A stretch of 55,372 bases of DNA, from the IMG/VR virus record IMGVR_UViG_3300027978_000009, positions 1 to 55,372 of that record. One strand, 5' to 3'. A program made the translations under genes and the position numbers. Origin of the DNA: a virus. Of the stretch, positions 21,937 through 30,781 are shown piece by piece; the first letter of the stretch is position 1, and each line of letters starts with the position of its first letter. The notes below the pieces were generated by a model that was not told where the DNA came from, searched no databases, and saw only the letters and a list, made by a program, of their open reading frames with translations.

Positions 21937-24485
21937 TACTCTTCGGGCTCCTCGTCACCACCCATGCCCAACATCTGCATGAGTCGATCTGTTAGTCCAA
22001 GCTCTTCACCTTCCGCCCCGGCCTCCATACCAGTGGCATTTCTCAGCTGCTGCATAGTCTGATCCATGACGCCACCCTGCCCAGAGCCCTCTTGAATCTC
22101 GGCCCACTCGTCGGACACGTACACAGTATCCTGGGGATCATCTGCAAACCACTCCTGACCTTGCTGTCGTCCCAGACCCATGAGCACGCCGGTCAGCTCT
22201 TTCATGACAGCGTCCTTCATGCGCGGGTCACTCTTCACATGATACAGGCGGAGCAAAAGGTTACGTGCGGGTTGACTCTGATAGGCGTGACCAAGCAGGC
22301 CTGCGACACCCAGAGTAACCAAGTTCACTGCACTGGCACCTATCTGACCGATGCCACCTGAAGCAGCCATGCCGACACCCTTGCCGGTCTCTCCTGCTGC
22401 AGCTGTCATGCGGAGGTACTCCAGCATGCCACCCAGTTCTTGTTGTGCTCTCTCGCCCGGAAAGAAGGTGCGCAGCTGAGCTTCAACAGGCTCACTCTCC
22501 ATCCAGTTCAAAACTTTCTTCGGATCTACGACAGCCTCGATGGCTTCGCTTCGACGCCAGCCACCAACACGCATTGCATTACGCAGGATCATTTGCTGAG
22601 CTTGCCGTCTACCTGACGCAGTTAAATTCTCTCGGAGAAGGGTAAGCTGTGTAGGATCCGCTGACTTCAACACACGTCGGATGACTTGGTCGTCAACCTC
22701 ACCGGCCTCGATCAAACCCTGCAACGTACGTCGTTCGGAACCGCTGACCAGAGTGTTTATCTCTCGGGTTCCTTGCAGCCATCGAGCACCTGCTTCACCA
22801 CCATCTTCAGCAGCGTGCCGTGCAAGATCTCGTTGCAATGCATCTGCTGCCTGCTCTATAGATTCCCGTGCAGCTGGAGGTGCTCTGCCAGCTTCCATGT
22901 AAAGGCGTTCAACCCAATCGTTGAGGCTACCGAAGTCACGTGGAAGTTTTCCTGGCTGTGGTTTGCCGCCGACCCACACTGTCGTGCGTACTTTGTTGAG
23001 CAAGCTGATGAGACTCTGGTTAGCAAGGTCACCGTACTTCTCTTCGTCTGCGATGATGTCTCGAATCGTTAGACGGAAGTCACGCAAGACAACGTCGTTG
23101 CCTGCCATCGCTTCGATGCCTTCATCAACACTGGCACGAGCAGCGTTCAAACGTGCGCCACCTGCTTGGTTGATGTTGTCCAAAACTCGAGCACCGTAGT
23201 TGGTGTTCGGATTCAAATTATAACGATCAGCCAAGTTAGCCAGCACTTCAACACGCTGTTGCTGCTGTGCTTTACGCAATCCACCAGTACCTGTCAGTGG
23301 CATACGCTCGACCATCTTCAAAAGGATCTGACGGAACGGAGTGTGTGCTTCCGGGACTGCGTCCTGCGTGGTGATGATTGCATTACGACCAGACTGCAGG
23401 TACTCCTTCGCGTTCTTTGCAAAGGTCAACATCTGTGCCTTGGCTGCAGGAATCGCTTGGTCAAGACCAGTTGCTGCACCCATGCGTGCACCCCAATCCT
23501 CAGGGATGTAACTGCCGATGAATCGACCAGTACGTTGCACGGCACCCATCAATGGACGTGCCAGTTCGATAACAGGACCTGCGGCTGCACTGATTGCAAC
23601 GTCAGTCTTGTCGAACTGCCCACCTGCTGCTTCTTGCCCTGCTTGGATTGCCGCTTCGGTAGCGCCCGCTGTTGTGGCACCAACTGCGATACGACCAGCG
23701 GTGCCTGTCATGGCACCAGTAGCTCGACCTGCTGGCGTGAACATCGCACCAACACCCAAGGCTTGCGCAGCATCCATCGCGCTCATGCCCGGACGATTGA
23801 TAACTGCTCTCGCACCGTTGATGTTGTTGTTCATGATGACTGTGCCATCAGGCGCGTGCGTCATACCAAACTGCGGCCACTTACGCTCGCCCGTTTCCGG
23901 ATCCACCTGCAGTAGCATCTGTGCAACCTCGGACGGATCAAACATGGTCAGTGCCGCTGCTGATATCAGTGCTGCGTCTTTGCCAGACAACCCTGCACCC
24001 ATGCCGGAGCCATAACGCTTGGTCGTCTCACCGTGCTCCGCCATGTCTTTGAGTTCCATCATCAAACCCGTGCGCTCAAAGAAAGTAAGGTCTGGATTAT
24101 CTAGACGTTTAGATAGCTCCTCGTAGCGAGGATTCATCTCTAACTTGCCCGTGAACATCTCAGGCAATTCTTTCGCTGCACGTGACTCACCGGGCTCCAT
24201 AGGGAAGTCGGTCATCACGTTACCTTGGTTTCGAATGTCATCGAGACTGACACCCCCCAGCTCACCCGTGCGAAGAAGTTCCTGCGCAGCGTCTTGACCT
24301 GTACCAACCGGATCCTGGGCAGCATCACCCAACCAAGTTGCGTCATACGCACGCCCTAGCTCAGCGTCAGGACCTTGTAGAGCCTGCCCTTGCACGACGT
24401 CGCCCCAGTCGTTGTATTGCAACGCTGCAGGAGGAGGTGCTTGTGTTTCAACAACCTCTTCTTCGATGACTTCTTCGTCTGCCAT
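21936..24485 (-). CDS. Large internal virion/ejection protein, 849 aa
   Basis: Acidic N-terminus (MADEEVIEEEVVE), an Ala/Gly-rich central region with transmembrane-like stretches (AGRATGAMTGTAGRIAVGAT, about 240-300) and long helical C-terminal parts. This composition fits phage ejection proteins that pass through the short tail and form a channel in the envelope. Starts and stops overlap neighbours by one base. No lysozyme motif was seen. The exact counterpart (P22 gp16/gp20 or T7 gp15/gp16) cannot be assigned. Confidence 0.62.
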   Translation of the reverse strand: MADEEVIEEEVVETQAPPPAALQYNDWGDVVQGQALQGPDAELGRAYDATWLGDAAQDPVGTGQDAAQELLRTGELGGVSLDDIRNQGNVMTDFPMEPGESRAAKELPEMFTGKLEMNPRYEELSKRLDNPDLTFFERTGLMMELKDMAEHGETTKRYGSGMGAGLSGKDAALISAAALTMFDPSEVAQMLLQVDPETGERKWPQFGMTHAPDGTVIMNNNINGARAVINRPGMSAMDAAQALGVGAMFTPAGRATGAMTGTAGRIAVGATTAGATEAAIQAGQEAAGGQFDKTDVAISAAAGPVIELARPLMGAVQRTGRFIGSYIPEDWGARMGAATGLDQAIPAAKAQMLTFAKNAKEYLQSGRNAIITTQDAVPEAHTPFRQILLKMVERMPLTGTGGLRKAQQQQRVEVLANLADRYNLNPNTNYGARVLDNINQAGGARLNAARASVDEGIEAMAGNDVVLRDFRLTIRDIIADEEKYGDLANQSLISLLNKVRTTVWVGGKPQPGKLPRDFGSLNDWVERLYMEAGRAPPAARESIEQAADALQRDLARHAAEDGGEAGARWLQGTREINTLVSGSERRTLQGLIEAGEVDDQVIRRVLKSADPTQLTLLRENLTASGRRQAQQMILRNAMRVGGWRRSEAIEAVVDPKKVLNWMESEPVEAQLRTFFPGERAQQELGGMLEYLRMTAAAGETGKGVGMAASGGIGQIGASAVNLVTLGVAGLLGHAYQSQPARNLLLRLYHVKSDPRMKDAVMKELTGVLMGLGRQQGQEWFADDPQDTVYVSDEWAEIQEGSGQGGVMDQTMQQLRNATGMEAGAEGEELGLTDRLMQMLGMGGDEEPEE

Positions 24486-25786
24486 TACTCGTCCTCAGGC
24501 TCGGGAGCTTTCACTTGGTAAGGAGATCCCCACTCACCGACACGGTAATACTTTGTGCCGGGTTCTAATTTGTCACGATCTGCTTTCGTTTTAACGAAGA
24601 CAGCGTCAGGTGCAAACGGGAATCCAGACACACCTTCCCACAAATCTTCAACCGAACTCATGTACTGACGTCGTCCTGCCGAAGACGTTGTGGTCTGAGC
24701 AGAGTTATAGGCCTCGCGAATACCTCGTGAGAGTGCAGTCGCGTAGATGTCTTCCATCCGTTTCAACTGACGGTAGTTGGTAGTGGTGTTTGTTCCCAGT
24801 CCAACAGAGACACCCTTCATCTCGGCAAGGTCTTTGTCAGATGCAGGACCTTTCAAGTCACGAAGCTTGGCGAGAAAATCTTCCGCGATTAGTTTCTGCA
24901 GGTCAGACAGTTCCGTCGTATCACCGAGGTCCACACCTACCCAGTTAGCAACACGATTCTTGAGTGCTTGGAATCCACTGGTCTCAATTTCGATCTCAGC
25001 ATTTTCCAGGATTCTATTCGCTGCCCGAATGTTGGCGAGCGGAGCCTTACGTTCGTACGCTGCATTGATGAAGTCTTCACTTCTAGCTGTCGTGGACTCT
25101 GCCATTTCAGCTGCGCGAATAAGAGCAGCTGCTCGTGCAGGATCAAGACGTGACGCTGCTTCGAACATCGTGCCATCGGCACCCTTCAAAGGTGTCAACT
25201 TCAGACCTAACTCAGGCGCTTCCGGATCCACCATCATGGATCCAAAGACGATGCGTTGATTCTCGACAGCCTTACCCATGTCATCAGGATGAACCATGGT
25301 CTGGATGGAACCGTGAATGCTCTTGCCCGATGCTGAATTACCAGACAGTTCAAGCATCTTGTCGATGGCTTCACTCTCCATCGCAATCTCAGCGTTCATG
25401 TTGTCTTCGAGTTGCCGGTTGAATTCAGCCTCGTGCTGCCCACGCAGTTCGTTCTCTTGACGTAACAGGCCTGCGCTTCTGCCCATGCCCTCGCCAAAAC
25501 TTCCGGTAGGTCCGGAACTCAGCATGCCCTGCGCGAGAGCAAGCCATCTGGATTGTTCGTCACGCTTAGCTTGTGCAGCTCGTTGCTCGCTGATGCGTTC
25601 ACGACCAACTGCCAAACGATCCAAAGCATTCTGCTTCTGATCCAAGATCATAGAACTCAGACTTTGCCCTGCTGCTGGGTTGGTTGTGCGCTCAACAATA
25701 TCAGCCACGTCGATAGCGGCATCAGGTGTATCCACCTGTTCCTCGACGTCTGTTACTGCTGCTAATCCACCTTGTGGTTCAGCCAT
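24485..25786 (-). CDS. Probable internal virion protein, 433 aa
   Basis: A mostly helical, Ala-rich protein: MAEPQGGLAAVTDVEEQVDT, then a long coiled region (RLAVGRERISEQRAAQAKRD), a central DPARAAALIRAAEMAEST segment and a C-terminal aromatic region (KYYRVGEWGSPYQV). It has no signal peptide. It lies between two proteins of ejection type and is spaced four bases from the next upstream gene, so it is likely another ejected virion protein. No family is recognised. Confidence 0.6.
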   Translation of the reverse strand: MAEPQGGLAAVTDVEEQVDTPDAAIDVADIVERTTNPAAGQSLSSMILDQKQNALDRLAVGRERISEQRAAQAKRDEQSRWLALAQGMLSSGPTGSFGEGMGRSAGLLRQENELRGQHEAEFNRQLEDNMNAEIAMESEAIDKMLELSGNSASGKSIHGSIQTMVHPDDMGKAVENQRIVFGSMMVDPEAPELGLKLTPLKGADGTMFEAASRLDPARAAALIRAAEMAESTTARSEDFINAAYERKAPLANIRAANRILENAEIEIETSGFQALKNRVANWVGVDLGDTTELSDLQKLIAEDFLAKLRDLKGPASDKDLAEMKGVSVGLGTNTTTNYRQLKRMEDIYATALSRGIREAYNSAQTTTSSAGRRQYMSSVEDLWEGVSGFPFAPDAVFVKTKADRDKLEPGTKYYRVGEWGSPYQVKAPEPEDE

Positions 25787-25790
25787 TTTC

Positions 25791-27056
25791 TCAGTCCTGT
25801 TTGTGATCCAATTTCAAAAGCTTGCCACCACCTACACCAAGGGTCCGTGCAAAGTCAGGATATAACGAGCGCGCCCATGCACTAAGCGCGCCCGTTGCCC
25901 GTTTTCCCATACCCACTAGCTTTGCTCCCGCCGCACGGGCGAGTCCTCCTAGTCCGAACTCCTGTTCGGGTATGTAATAGTCGTACTCGGTCTCGTCTTC
26001 GACGTAGCCACCGTTGGCATACTTGTTAGGTTCGATGTAACCACCTTCAGCTTCGGTCAGTCCACGGTACGTTCCGTAAGCACCCACGATCTGCGACAGT
26101 GGAGATGGACCGTAAGATTCTGCCGGTCCCGTGTCCGTGCGATCAGTCACTCGGGTGTAGGGCAAACCTCGAATCATCTGGTTCATGAAACCGAGTCGGT
26201 CGAACGGCAAGTCACGCTGCTCGATGAAGTCGTTGTACGCAGTGTCGAGACTCCGCTGATTCAGATCTTGCTGCTGCCGACCGATGCCTTCGAGTGCTGC
26301 TGCGTCGGTGTAACCCATGCGTTGAGATTCTGAACCCAGTCTGCCCATGCCTTCTGCACCTGCGTACAGACCTTGTGCCTCAGCTTCGGCAAGTGCACCA
26401 CGCATGCGGCCCAGCTCGCTGTAACGACCACGCTCTGCTTCGTAGCCCGTGCGAGCATTCTCGTAAGCTCCGCCCAGTGTTGCCAGCTGCTGACCTTGCA
26501 ATCCTTCAGCGATGTCGCGGAAGCCTCTGGTACCGATGTCTTGCATCGAGCCTCGACCACCACGAGATCCGTACGTGCCTGCCGACGTGAACATTCCCTG
26601 GAGTTCAGGGATGTACGTGTCCCGGAGATGCCTGCCAGACTCTTCTGCCTGACGCGCCATCACCTGTTCCATGTACGGGTTCATGTACTGACCGGCCACA
26701 CCGGGATCAGAGAAGCTACCCTCGGCCTGCGTCAGGTAAGGATCCGCTGCCGACTGGATGTTACCAGCCGCCTCCAGACCTCCCTGATAGCCCGACGCTG
26801 CTGCACCCATGTAAGGTTGCCACGAGCCTACGTTCTCCTGAGCTAGGCCAAATGCGTCCTGCTGATCCTCAGTGAAGCCAGCGATCCTGGGTCCACCGTA
26901 GGGGATGTACGGCTCCGCTGCCGCTGAGTTGGCTCTTGCGAGCAGACCCTGCGTGTAGTCGGACATCCATTTTGGGATCCCCTCGACGGTCTGCCCGTAA
27001 GTCGTAACCGACTGTGGGATTGTGCCCTCGAAGAGAAAGTTAGTAGTGCTCGGCAT
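25791..27056 (-). CDS. Probable internal virion protein with GG motifs, 421 aa
   Basis: The N-terminal 300 residues are Ala/Gly/Tyr-rich and helical with repeated E-A-x-G-x-Y elements (for example AEAQGLYAGAEGMGRLGSES). The C-terminal 90 residues contain EAEGGYIEPNKYANGGYVED and FGLGGLARAAGAKLVG, the GG-hydrophobic motif shared with other virion proteins of this cluster. Overlaps the preceding gene by one base. The role is inferred from position next to the ejection proteins. Confidence 0.62.
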   Translation of the reverse strand: MPSTTNFLFEGTIPQSVTTYGQTVEGIPKWMSDYTQGLLARANSAAAEPYIPYGGPRIAGFTEDQQDAFGLAQENVGSWQPYMGAAASGYQGGLEAAGNIQSAADPYLTQAEGSFSDPGVAGQYMNPYMEQVMARQAEESGRHLRDTYIPELQGMFTSAGTYGSRGGRGSMQDIGTRGFRDIAEGLQGQQLATLGGAYENARTGYEAERGRYSELGRMRGALAEAEAQGLYAGAEGMGRLGSESQRMGYTDAAALEGIGRQQQDLNQRSLDTAYNDFIEQRDLPFDRLGFMNQMIRGLPYTRVTDRTDTGPAESYGPSPLSQIVGAYGTYRGLTEAEGGYIEPNKYANGGYVEDETEYDYYIPEQEFGLGGLARAAGAKLVGMGKRATGALSAWARSLYPDFARTLGVGGGKLLKLDHKQD

Positions 27057-28954
27057 TACGTTCTCCCTGCGGTCGCGGCACGAAGACGAGCCATCCCGCC
27101 TCCGCTCATGTAGTTGGCCGGTGCCTTGGCTTTATGGCTGAAGCCACCCTTGCTCAGGTTCTTTCCCTTGTGCTTGCGAAGGTTCGTACGCATCTCATCG
27201 AGGCGTTTCGCTCCGGCACTGCCCGATCCGTCGCCCAAGAGTGCCACGGATTCAGCGTCTATGACGTACTCACCGTCGCTCAGGCGAGCCGGGATGTCGT
27301 CAGACCTACCAGTGCCCTCACCACTTACGAATCGATCTCCGCCCTCCTGATAGCCTCCCATGGCTTGTCCGGGCATGCCCTGACCAAGCTCTGGAGGAGG
27401 TGGCATCCACGATCCCGAGTTAGGATCCTTGGTGTAGCCCGCCTGCACGAGTCGATTACCTCTGCCTCGCACGAGCTGGAAGGGGACCGGAGCACCTTGT
27501 TCGATCAGCGCACCGATCTGGTCAACGCCCTGCCCTTGCATGCCCAAACCTCCAGTCGGACCCGCTGAGGGACTGCTGAAAGGTGCGGGATCAAGGAACA
27601 GGTTCTGACCTGACTGCGTAGCTCCGGGCTGTCCGTACGTGTAGTACGCGTTGGGATCGATGCCTCGGAACTGTCGGTTCATTGGATCCAGCTGTGGCAG
27701 AGACTCGTTGAAGTTGCCCCCTTGGTAAGGACCGATTGGCTCAGACTCACCACCACCACTGGTAGCTCCCATCGCTGTCATCAGCGGGAGCCCGTACTTG
27801 ATCAGCGCGTCCATGTTGCCCGGTTTTGCAGCAGGAGCTGGAGCAGTAGCAGCAGGTGTCGCTGCCGCAGGTGTGCCTGCCGGGTTGCCGAACACGGTGA
27901 GCTGATCTTGCGCTGCAGGATCTACCGGTATCGGACTGTTCGGAAGACTCTCACCTGCTTGCGGACCAAGGCTGATCAAATCTGTTCCGGCAGGAGTCGT
28001 AATGGGTGACGCAGAACCTGGGGCAACTTTCTTCTGCGCCAAGATGCCGGGACCAGCTTCAATACCCAACGCGTCCTGCGCGCCGGAAGCCATGTTGTCC
28101 AGCGTGGGCTGCATCATTTCACCGAGGCCACCCATGACAGCACCCTCCATGAAGTCACCACCCGTGACAGACGACGCAGCACCACCGGCCAGACTGGATC
28201 CGATGACGTTCGCTGTGTTTTCTGAAATTCCTGGAGCGAACTTGCTGACTTGAGAGCCTGCAACCTTACCCAGACCACCACCGATGGCTCCCGAGAGAGC
28301 ACCGGTCATGAAATCACCACCACCGGCAGCGCTCAGTCCGCCCTGCACGAGGGCACCACCAATTATTGGAGCGGCAGTTGCGCCCGCTCCCAAAGCGCTA
28401 CCGATAGCGGTGCCGAGGCCCGGTGCAAAAATACTCAGTGCAATTGGAGCAAGCGTCTGGAAGATCTTGGATTTGAAAATCTTTTTGACGGCGCTCTTCA
28501 CCTTCTTCCAGATCTTGGAGAGGAAACCGTACTCACCAATGCCAGTGTTCGGATTGATTTCAGCAGGACCCCACATAGCCTCGATGGCTTGGTATTCCTC
28601 GGGGCTCATGTGCAGCATCATCGAGTCATCACCTCGACCAGCGTTCTGTGTCTTCGCTGCCTCAGCCAACACGTGACCACCCTTAGCGAACGCACGCTCA
28701 ACAGGACCACCGTAGCAGTAGAGGCGTACCTTCTTGGCATCCTTCGGTGAGCCACCCGCTTTCTTTACGAGTGCCTCGCCTGCCATGGTGTACAACAGCT
28801 CCATACCTCCCGGCATAGACTCGACCATCTCGGCAGCTTTGATGATCGCGGGATCACCACCAGCTTCTGCCAGCATCGCAGCCAAACCACCTTTAACCGG
28901 GCCGATGTTGCCCAGTATCTTCTGCTCGTGTTTGTTAGGTTTCTTTCCTGCCAT
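27056..28954 (-). CDS. Virion protein with hydrophobic Gly/Ala core, 632 aa
   Basis: Residues about 165-290 are a long Gly/Ala/Ile hydrophobic region (APGLGTAIGSALGAGATAAP onward, GGDFMTGALSGAIGGGLGKV), repeated twice around GGDFM. This could insert in membranes during DNA ejection. The C-terminal part holds PARLSDGEYVIDAESVALLG and KNLSKGGFSHKAKAPANYMS, a segment I associate with environmental phage virion proteins. The N-terminus has the motif YGGPVERAFAKGGHV. An injection protein is the best guess. Confidence 0.65.
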   Translation of the reverse strand: MAGKKPNKHEQKILGNIGPVKGGLAAMLAEAGGDPAIIKAAEMVESMPGGMELLYTMAGEALVKKAGGSPKDAKKVRLYCYGGPVERAFAKGGHVLAEAAKTQNAGRGDDSMMLHMSPEEYQAIEAMWGPAEINPNTGIGEYGFLSKIWKKVKSAVKKIFKSKIFQTLAPIALSIFAPGLGTAIGSALGAGATAAPIIGGALVQGGLSAAGGGDFMTGALSGAIGGGLGKVAGSQVSKFAPGISENTANVIGSSLAGGAASSVTGGDFMEGAVMGGLGEMMQPTLDNMASGAQDALGIEAGPGILAQKKVAPGSASPITTPAGTDLISLGPQAGESLPNSPIPVDPAAQDQLTVFGNPAGTPAAATPAATAPAPAAKPGNMDALIKYGLPLMTAMGATSGGGESEPIGPYQGGNFNESLPQLDPMNRQFRGIDPNAYYTYGQPGATQSGQNLFLDPAPFSSPSAGPTGGLGMQGQGVDQIGALIEQGAPVPFQLVRGRGNRLVQAGYTKDPNSGSWMPPPPELGQGMPGQAMGGYQEGGDRFVSGEGTGRSDDIPARLSDGEYVIDAESVALLGDGSGSAGAKRLDEMRTNLRKHKGKNLSKGGFSHKAKAPANYMSGGGMARLRAATAGRT

Positions 28955-28958
28955 GGTC

Positions 28959-29222
28959 CTACCCCGAAAAGTTTGATGTCGCGAAGAGACGGTCTGCCCA
29001 CTCTCGCCAGTTGTCGTAGTCGCGTGGATCTGGAGCGTCCTGACCCAAGGGGTCTACGCCTCCGAAGATACCTTCTGCCCAGTCCTGCCATTTGTCAGGA
29101 TCATCTAAGCGTTCGTAGTTCTGTTCCGTGCCGTTGGTAGGGTCTGACAAGAAACCCAGCGCCCCGGTCATGACGTCTGCCCACTCGATTACATTCGTGA
29201 AGCCATCCGGATTCAGGATCAT
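28959..29222 (-). CDS. Hypothetical protein, 87 aa, Asp/Trp-rich
   Basis: MILNPDGFTNVIEWADVMTG, then repeated elements DPDKWQDWAEGIFGGVDP and DPRDYDNWREWADRLF, which look like an internal duplication (D-x-W-x-x-W-A-[ED]-x-[IL]-F). It overlaps the gp10-like gene stop by four bases and ends five bases before the 632-aa gene. Possibly a small virion or adaptor protein; function unknown. Confidence 0.66.
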   Translation of the reverse strand: MILNPDGFTNVIEWADVMTGALGFLSDPTNGTEQNYERLDDPDKWQDWAEGIFGGVDPLGQDAPDPRDYDNWREWADRLFATSNFSG

Positions 29223-30781
29223 GACTCAACCCTTCCGTCTGACGGTTCGATGTGTGCAAACGATTTGCCTAATTCGTAGTTGCCACCTACGACATTCGAT
29301 TCAAACTTGAAGCTCATCAGTCGCTTGACCTCTTTGAACTTCACAGTCTCTTCGTCTGGAGTGGCTGGAGCAGCGAAGATTGTTTCGGTTGCCCCGTCCA
29401 CCACAGTAGCTTTCGCGTTGGCTCTGCCTCTGATTGTAAGGCTCATGTCGCCTGCTTGCACGAGGTCAGCCTCGACCCTGGCACAGTGAATGGACTGCGT
29501 GCTCTGCCCGGTATCGAGCAGGTTGTATTCACTCGTCTCGAAGAACGACTGGACTGCAGATGCTGACGACAGTCGAATCTTGTCGAACGCAGTCTCGTGT
29601 TGCCACAGTGTGCGACCGTTCGCAGTGACTTCGTTGTCCACCATGAAGGGACGCTTGTACACGTCGGCAAAGATGCCAGCGGTGCGTCCTTGGTTGAAGT
29701 CGTCACTGTCAGGCAGAGGTGTGTCGTACCACGAGCCTTCGCGAACGTTGTAAACAATCGCGTGCGTGCACTCAACTGCATTACCTCTTGGATAACACCA
29801 CCAGATCTCACCGTAGCGAGGGATTTTGATTCCAAAAACCTTTTGCCGCTGCGTGAAGTTGAGGTTATCGAAGAAGAAATTCTGATTCATGTCGTTCTGC
29901 ATCTCGCGAACAACACCGTTGAACATCAGGAAGCGATCCACTCCCGGCCAATAGTAAATGCCGTCCATCTCGATCATGCCTTGCGAACTCAGTACCGTGA
30001 TGCCACGCGCAATAATATCGAATGCAAAGGGTGCACCGGCACCCGGAAGGAAGGTGCCACGAATGAGAGAGTCGAGCGCCCACATTAAAACTGCAGGACC
30101 CGTACCGGATCCTCGAAGTGGGAATCCCTTGACGATCTTTTGCGTGCCCAAGTTGAACTCAACCGGAGCTGCACCAACATCGTTAACGGCAGAGATTCGG
30201 ATGAGCCCACGGCTACCGTATGCAAACAGGTAGGTACCACTGACCACGACGCCACCGCTGACCGGACCCAGTACACCAGTGTTCCAACCGGTGGTGGCAT
30301 CGACACTCAAACCAGCAATGCTCAAAGGAGTTAGGGCTTCGATGGTGTCAATGTAAATGTTGCCACCGATGCTGTTGTCAATGTTCGCAGCGTTCGGTGC
30401 AGCATGTGCGACCAGGAGGTGATTACCGGTGCCTGCAGTGTCGGCAAAGATATCGAACTGCCACAGGTTATCGACGTTTGCAGCAAACGCTGCCGGTGTG
30501 CGATCAGTGAACAGACCTAGCGTACCGTTCGACACTTGGTACTGACCTACCGTCAGCGGATGACCAAGGTGCAGGTACTGGATGTCATCTTGCGAGTAGC
30601 TGTGCATGCCGCGAGTGATCTCGGGCACGGTGTCAGTGACCTGTTGGTAGCCGCCCATCTTCTTTGGCTTGCCGCGTTGGAAACGACACCACCGTCCATC
30701 GCTGTAGAACTCGTTGTCAAAACGAGTCCCATCCCGTTTGATTCCGGGATTGGAGAGCAGAGGTGCGGGAGCTACTGGCAT
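29219..30781 (-). CDS. P22 gp10-like tail accessory/DNA-stabilisation protein, 520 aa
   Basis: The start MPVAPAPLLSNPGIKRDGTR, followed by FDNEFYSDGRWCRFQRGKPK and a beta-propeller-like body (repeats such as GDMSLTIRGRANA), matches the phage stabilisation family of P22 gp10. That family closes the portal after packaging and links gp4 to the tail needle. A gp4-like adaptor occurs at 38831-39889 in the same cluster. Its ATG overlaps the stop of the fibre gene (TGATG). Confidence 0.78.
   Translation of the reverse strand: MPVAPAPLLSNPGIKRDGTRFDNEFYSDGRWCRFQRGKPKKMGGYQQVTDTVPEITRGMHSYSQDDIQYLHLGHPLTVGQYQVSNGTLGLFTDRTPAAFAANVDNLWQFDIFADTAGTGNHLLVAHAAPNAANIDNSIGGNIYIDTIEALTPLSIAGLSVDATTGWNTGVLGPVSGGVVVSGTYLFAYGSRGLIRISAVNDVGAAPVEFNLGTQKIVKGFPLRGSGTGPAVLMWALDSLIRGTFLPGAGAPFAFDIIARGITVLSSQGMIEMDGIYYWPGVDRFLMFNGVVREMQNDMNQNFFFDNLNFTQRQKVFGIKIPRYGEIWWCYPRGNAVECTHAIVYNVREGSWYDTPLPDSDDFNQGRTAGIFADVYKRPFMVDNEVTANGRTLWQHETAFDKIRLSSASAVQSFFETSEYNLLDTGQSTQSIHCARVEADLVQAGDMSLTIRGRANAKATVVDGATETIFAAPATPDEETVKFKEVKRLMSFKFESNVVGGNYELGKSFAHIEPSDGRVES

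Noticed and set aside
23166-23915. Plus-strand ORF of 249 codons inside the ejection-protein gene
   Set aside because: Antisense shadow of the 849-aa gene, very rich in Cys/His/Thr as expected for an opposite-frame translation, and without a promoter or ribosome site.
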